Origin: Anaerolineaceae bacterium
GTDB lineage: Bacteria; Chloroflexota; Anaerolineae; Aggregatilineales; Phototrophicaceae
DNA: 35,455 nucleotides
Direction of reading: 5' to 3'
Assembly (NCBI GenBank): GCA_002699585.1
Contig: PABP01000025.1
Span: forward strand, 1 to 35,455
This document shows positions 32,410 to 35,455 of the stretch, one piece after another. A program made the translations under genes and the position numbers. The notes below the pieces were generated by a model. It searched no databases, was not told the origin of the DNA, and was given only the letters and a program-made list of their open reading frames with translations. Positions within the stretch are counted from its first letter, which is position 1; every line of letters begins with the position of its first letter.

Positions 32410-33336
32410 TTAGTCTAGTAAACCCTGTTCCTGAGCACGCGCAACGGCTTCAGTGCGGTTGCCAACATAGAGTTTTTCATAGATGTTGGCAGTATGGCGC
32501 TTGACCGTGCCGGGAGCGATGATGAGTTCGGCGGCGATGGCGTTATTGGTCTTACCAGTTGCCATCAGGCGTAGGACATCCATTTCGCGTTCTGAGAGGA
32601 TATCTGGTCGTGAGGAGTCGCTTTGTAGTTTCGATTGCAGAGTAGCAGTATAAGCTGGTGCGTCAGGTAACTGCACCATCAATCGCAGCAAATCGACCAC
32701 GCCTGTTCCTACATCGAACAGCGAACGAACGTACTTTCCCTGTTCCGCAATGGTCAGTGCTTCGCGTAACACCGCAAGTGCACTATCATCACGCCTGAGT
32801 TTATGCAAAACGATTGCCTGAAGTGCCAAAGTTTGCAACATAGCTCGCTGACGGCCACCAGCCTCAGCCTGCCGATAAAGTTGTTCTAGCAGTGTGGCGG
32901 TCTCTTGCGCTTGTTCATTCATGATTTGCCAGCGTGCAAACAGCAATAGATCTTCTTCTATCACATCAGTGGTGGCTACTTTTACTGAGTAATCGTTTAC
33001 TGCTTGCCATTGACGTAAACCAGCGAATTCTTTCATCGCTAGCCAGATCATGACCTGTGCGCGTTCGATCAAAAGCTGCGAAAAGGGACCAATATACGTT
33101 TTAGCAATCAATTCCTGAGCTTGATCGTGCCACTGTTGAGCTGCTTCAGGGTCGTCCTTTGCCAGTGCAATCCGCACCAGCAAGATATAGACATCTCGGA
33201 TTGCGGGATTATAGGGTTCGCCTGTTAGTTGCAGGGCATCCAGCGCCTCCAGACAATATTGTTCAGACTGACGCAGATCGTTTTCCTCATAGGCTACCAG
33301 CGCCTGCATGCCTAACAGATACTCTGTACCTGTCAT
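32410..33336 (-). CDS. MalT-type LuxR regulator, C-terminal half (downstream of frameshift)
   Basis: This 308-residue open frame encodes helical, TPR-like repeats (for example [21 protein letters not shown] and [12 protein letters not shown]) and a C-terminal LuxR helix-turn-helix: [21 protein letters not shown] followed by [15 protein letters not shown]. It is the missing end of the regulator encoded just upstream. The same frame stays open upstream to about 33417 with clearly homologous coding sequence ([15 protein letters not shown]). Joined at about 33418, the two parts give about 875 residues, a normal length for MalT-type regulators. The ATG at 33336 could allow independent translation, but this is more likely a frameshift than a separate gene. 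Confidence 0.85.
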   Translation of the reverse strand: MTGTEYLLGMQALVAYEENDLRQSEQYCLEALDALQLTGEPYNPAIRDVYILLVRIALAKDDPEAAQQWHDQAQELIAKTYIGPFSQLLIERAQVMIWLAMKEFAGLRQWQAVNDYSVKVATTDVIEEDLLLFARWQIMNEQAQETATLLEQLYRQAEAGGRQRAMLQTLALQAIVLHKLRRDDSALAVLREALTIAEQGKYVRSLFDVGTGVVDLLRLMVQLPDAPAYTATLQSKLQSDSSRPDILSEREMDVLRLMATGKTNNAIAAELIIAPGTVKRHTANIYEKLYVGNRTEAVARAQEQGLLD

Positions 33337-35035
33337 CGGAATGCCCGTTTGTTGCTCGTAATGCAGTCGATGCTGATCTAGAGCTGCTACCCAAGTCTGT
33401 GCGGCTTGTTGGTCCCCACAACACCATGTCAGCTGTAGCCAGGTTGTGATAGATTGAGACCAGGCCGCGTGTATCCGTTGAATCGCCGCGCACGTTCAGT
33501 GCGGTTTTGCCAGCGTCATGTGCGGAAAGAATGTCATTGCTGGTCAGGCCATAGGTGGAGATGATCAGCCATACGGTACTCTTCTCGAAACCAGCCGTGT
33601 CCGGCAGTTTCTCCAGTGCTAGATAGGCGGTATCAAGCGCATTTTCGCCATCATTGATAATTGAATCATATAGTGCCCGCGCCATATCGACATACCCCGG
33701 CGGCACACCGTGTTTGGCACGCTCTGCTGCATCTAATAACGGCCTAACGCGCTCAAACTCGCGTTGCAAAATACTCGTGATAGCAAAATACAAACACAGC
33801 GAGGCGTATTGTGAGATGATTTCATCGGGTAGTTGACCCAGCCATTCACGTACCTGACGGCTTCGTCCTGTTGAGGATAGGTGCGCTACAAGCGGTGTCA
33901 TCATCTGTGCAGCAAAGATCATGTCGCCCGAGGCAAAGGCAAATGCAACTCCTTCTTCCTGGTTGCCTTGTTCTAAGTGCCAGTGACTGACCGCCTGCAA
34001 GGCATTTATATAGGCTTCAGTATCTTGCAGTTTAAAACGCTGTCGCAACAAATCCGCAAATAGGTGATGATAGCGATACCAGATGCGCTCTTGATCCAAC
34101 GGAATTACGAATAGGTTATTTGCTTCGAGGTAACGTAATATTGTCTGACTGTCCTTAGTGCCGAGCAGAGAATTGCACAAATCTGCACTCAGTCGCTCTG
34201 CGACTGATGTCTTCAGCAGGAAGTTTTGAATCTCCGGTGGTTGGTGCCGAAGTACCTCTTCTGTCAGATAGTCAGTGATGTAGCGATGGCTACCACTAAA
34301 ACCACCCACGAAACTCGATTTATCCGATGTCTGCGCAAGCGACAAGGCCGCCAGTTGCAAGCCCGCTGCCCATCCTTCCGTCCGTTGGCGTAGTGCTCGT
34401 ATTTGGTCAGCAGTTAGTGCAAGCTGTAAATTCTGATTGAGTAGGTGCCGCACTTCATCATCTGAAAAACGCAAATCTTCAGCATGAATCTCCTGCAATT
34501 GCCCGCTGACACGCATCCGCGATAGCGACAGATCGGGGAAGACACGTGTTGTGATAATAAGTGTCAGATTCGATGGCAAGTTATCCAGCAGATAGGCAGC
34601 CGCCCGATTGACCGCCGCACTTTCAGCTTCATGGAAGTCATCTAGCACCAACACTAATTCCTGACCATACTGAATCAGGTCGTTTATAAGCGCAGCTAAA
34701 ATGCTTTCAATCGGCAAACTGTCTGTACTATTCAGGATGGGCAACAATTTGCTGCCAATGTGTGGTGCAGTGCTCGTAAACGCTTGAATGAGATAGCCCA
34801 GAAAATGTGAGACATTGCGTTCGTTGGTATCCAATGACAACCAGGCTGCTGGACGAGCTTGCGTTTGTAACCATTGAGCGACCAACGTCGATTTTCCAAA
34901 GCCCGCCGGAGCTGTGACTAAAATCAGCTTTTTGTTGCTACTGACCGCCTCATTAAAGCGCGCATCTAGCTGAGGACGATGGATCGATATAGCCGCAGGT
35001 TCGGGAATATAATATTTGGTGGGTAAAAAGTCCAC
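33287..35035 (-). CDS. MalT-type LuxR/STAND regulator, N-terminal half (frameshifted)
   Basis: The 582-residue frame starts at GTG (35035), preceded by TGGAG. It encodes a STAND-type ATPase: Walker [10 protein letters not shown], Walker [12 protein letters not shown], the sensor region [15 protein letters not shown] and the [14 protein letters not shown] helix. A winged-helix-like region and the start of the TPR-like arm follow. The last 45 or so residues (after [11 protein letters not shown], Ser- and Arg-rich) are out-of-frame sequence: an extra T at about 33418 shifts translation. Deleting it restores [12 protein letters not shown] in the downstream frame. The regulator is probably inactivated, or it carries a sequencing error. 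It would normally bind an inducer and activate nearby promoters. Confidence 0.85.
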   Translation of the reverse strand: MDFLPTKYYIPEPAAISIHRPQLDARFNEAVSSNKKLILVTAPAGFGKSTLVAQWLQTQARPAAWLSLDTNERNVSHFLGYLIQAFTSTAPHIGSKLLPILNSTDSLPIESILAALINDLIQYGQELVLVLDDFHEAESAAVNRAAAYLLDNLPSNLTLIITTRVFPDLSLSRMRVSGQLQEIHAEDLRFSDDEVRHLLNQNLQLALTADQIRALRQRTEGWAAGLQLAALSLAQTSDKSSFVGGFSGSHRYITDYLTEEVLRHQPPEIQNFLLKTSVAERLSADLCNSLLGTKDSQTILRYLEANNLFVIPLDQERIWYRYHHLFADLLRQRFKLQDTEAYINALQAVSHWHLEQGNQEEGVAFAFASGDMIFAAQMMTPLVAHLSSTGRSRQVREWLGQLPDEIISQYASLCLYFAITSILQREFERVRPLLDAAERAKHGVPPGYVDMARALYDSIINDGENALDTAYLALEKLPDTAGFEKSTVWLIISTYGLTSNDILSAHDAGKTALNVRGDSTDTRGLVSIYHNLATADMVLWGPTSRTDLGSSSRSASTALRATNGHSDDRYRVSVRHAGAGSL

Positions 35036-35188
35036 GATGCACTCCAGGGGCCCATTCGTAGGTTCGTATTCTACCGTGTCGAAAGTTAATCATCTAATCA
35101 ACAGCATAGGGAGCGACCATGTCCCGTGAATCACATGCGTAGTTTTCAAATATGCCATCGATCTTATACTATCGTTCACTATGACAGA

Positions 35189-35207
35189 TTCTGAAAATGA
35201 GCGTTTT
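35189..35207 (+). repeat. 19-bp repeat, copy 2 (right of the MalT module)
   Basis: It is identical and in the same orientation as 27269-27287. It lies in the 179-bp gap after the regulator start, 7 bp before the terminal repeat of the flanking insertion sequence. Nothing else is seen in that gap. Confidence 0.7.
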
Positions 35208-35214
35208 CGATAAA

Positions 35215-35455
35215 TGATCTTGCCCCGGTTTGGTGGACAATGAGTTTGTCTAAGCAGCTCGTTGCTCATACTGCTCAGGACTGAGATAGCCGAGCGCCGA
35301 ATGTCGTCGGCAGCGATTGTACCAAACCTCGTTGTATTCAAAGATCAGTTGACGTGCTTGCTGGCGGTTTTCCAACCGCTCAGTCACACATTCGGTTTTG
35401 AGAGTAGCTAAAGAAGCTCTCCATCATGGCATTGTCATAACAGTTGCCCACGCCA
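35215..35455 (-). mobile_element. 3' end of an IS3-family insertion sequence, cut by the window edge
   Basis: The element ends at 35215 with a 25-bp terminal segment (35215-35239: TGATCTTGCCCC on the plus strand, ending in GGTGGACA), of the type found at IS3-family ends (TG...CA). The transposase orfB reads inward on the minus strand. The other end lies beyond the window. Confidence 0.75.
35250..35455 (-). pseudogene. IS3-family transposase orfB, C-terminal part, frameshifted
   Basis: The minus strand encodes GVGNCYDNAMMESFFS, which carries the third catalytic acidic residue (E of MESFF). A one-base insertion at about 35406 then shifts the frame, after which TLKTECVTERLENRQQARQL and WYNRCRRHSALGYLSPEQYE continue to the stop at 35250. 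The motif order is that of IS3 orfB. The copy is inactive as read. Confidence 0.85.

Noticed and set aside
1-35455. CRISPR arrays, tRNA or rRNA genes, prophage or toxin-antitoxin modules
   Set aside because: No regularly spaced repeats, cloverleaf-like sequences, rRNA stretches or phage structural genes were seen on either strand by reading.

Overview
The window looks like a chromosomal segment of an environmental, heterotrophic bacterium, most plausibly a Chloroflexota/Anaerolineae-like organism. That guess rests on gene content only: a MalT-type STAND regulator, a multi-GAF NarL-type sensor kinase, a Tat-exported sugar-binding protein, and several ABC systems among degraded insertion sequences. 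No marker gene (rRNA, tRNA, ribosomal protein) is present, so taxonomy is an inference.

Layout. (1) 1-1.5 kb: a degenerate IS3-type element and a serine-recombinase stump. (2) 1.5-15.6 kb: one plus-strand catabolic locus. It holds a GntR/FCD repressor, two TIM-barrel isomerase/epimerase-type proteins, a carbohydrate importer (Tat-exported binding protein and two permeases, with no ATPase in the window), two paralogous cytoplasmic GH-A-like glycosidases, a VOC protein, a DUF1537/OtnK-type four-carbon-acid-sugar kinase, an SDR dehydrogenase, a cyclase/hydrolase, a tartrate-dehydrogenase-like oxidative decarboxylase and a class II ketose-bisphosphate-type aldolase. Read together, it imports a glycoside or oligosaccharide, hydrolyses it in the cytoplasm, oxidises, isomerises and phosphorylates the product to a tetronate-phosphate-type intermediate, and cleaves or decarboxylates that into central metabolism. 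The combination of GH-A paralogs, DUF1537 kinase, TtuC-like dehydrogenase and class II aldolase does not match any characterised tetronate, threonate, erythronate or apionate pathway I can name. It is the best candidate here for an undescribed pathway. (3) 15.6-18.5 kb: an internally deleted transposase, a probably 5'-truncated membrane gene, gene fragments, a degenerate ABC ATPase and a ParB-like protein.

(4) 18.6-25.2 kb: an ABC-2 exporter (ATPase and permease), a convergent two-component system (PAS-GAF-GAF-GAF histidine kinase and LuxR-type response regulator) and an exported alpha/beta hydrolase. A nearly identical palindrome lies about 80 bp upstream of both the exporter and the hydrolase, so these are probably one regulon. 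(5) 25.3-27.3 kb: a second alpha/beta hydrolase, an ASCH/PUA-like protein and a broken gene.

(6) 27.3-35.2 kb: a minus-strand module with a C45-type acyltransferase/hydrolase, an exported beta-propeller-like protein, two tandem SRPBCC proteins, a small membrane protein and a MalT-type LuxR regulator split by a frameshift. Three transcription units in this module share a 42-bp bipartite promoter motif with identical internal spacing. The module is bracketed by two same-orientation copies of a 19-bp repeat. (7) 35.2 kb to the end: the 3' end of another IS3-family element, with a frameshifted transposase and a recognisable terminal repeat.
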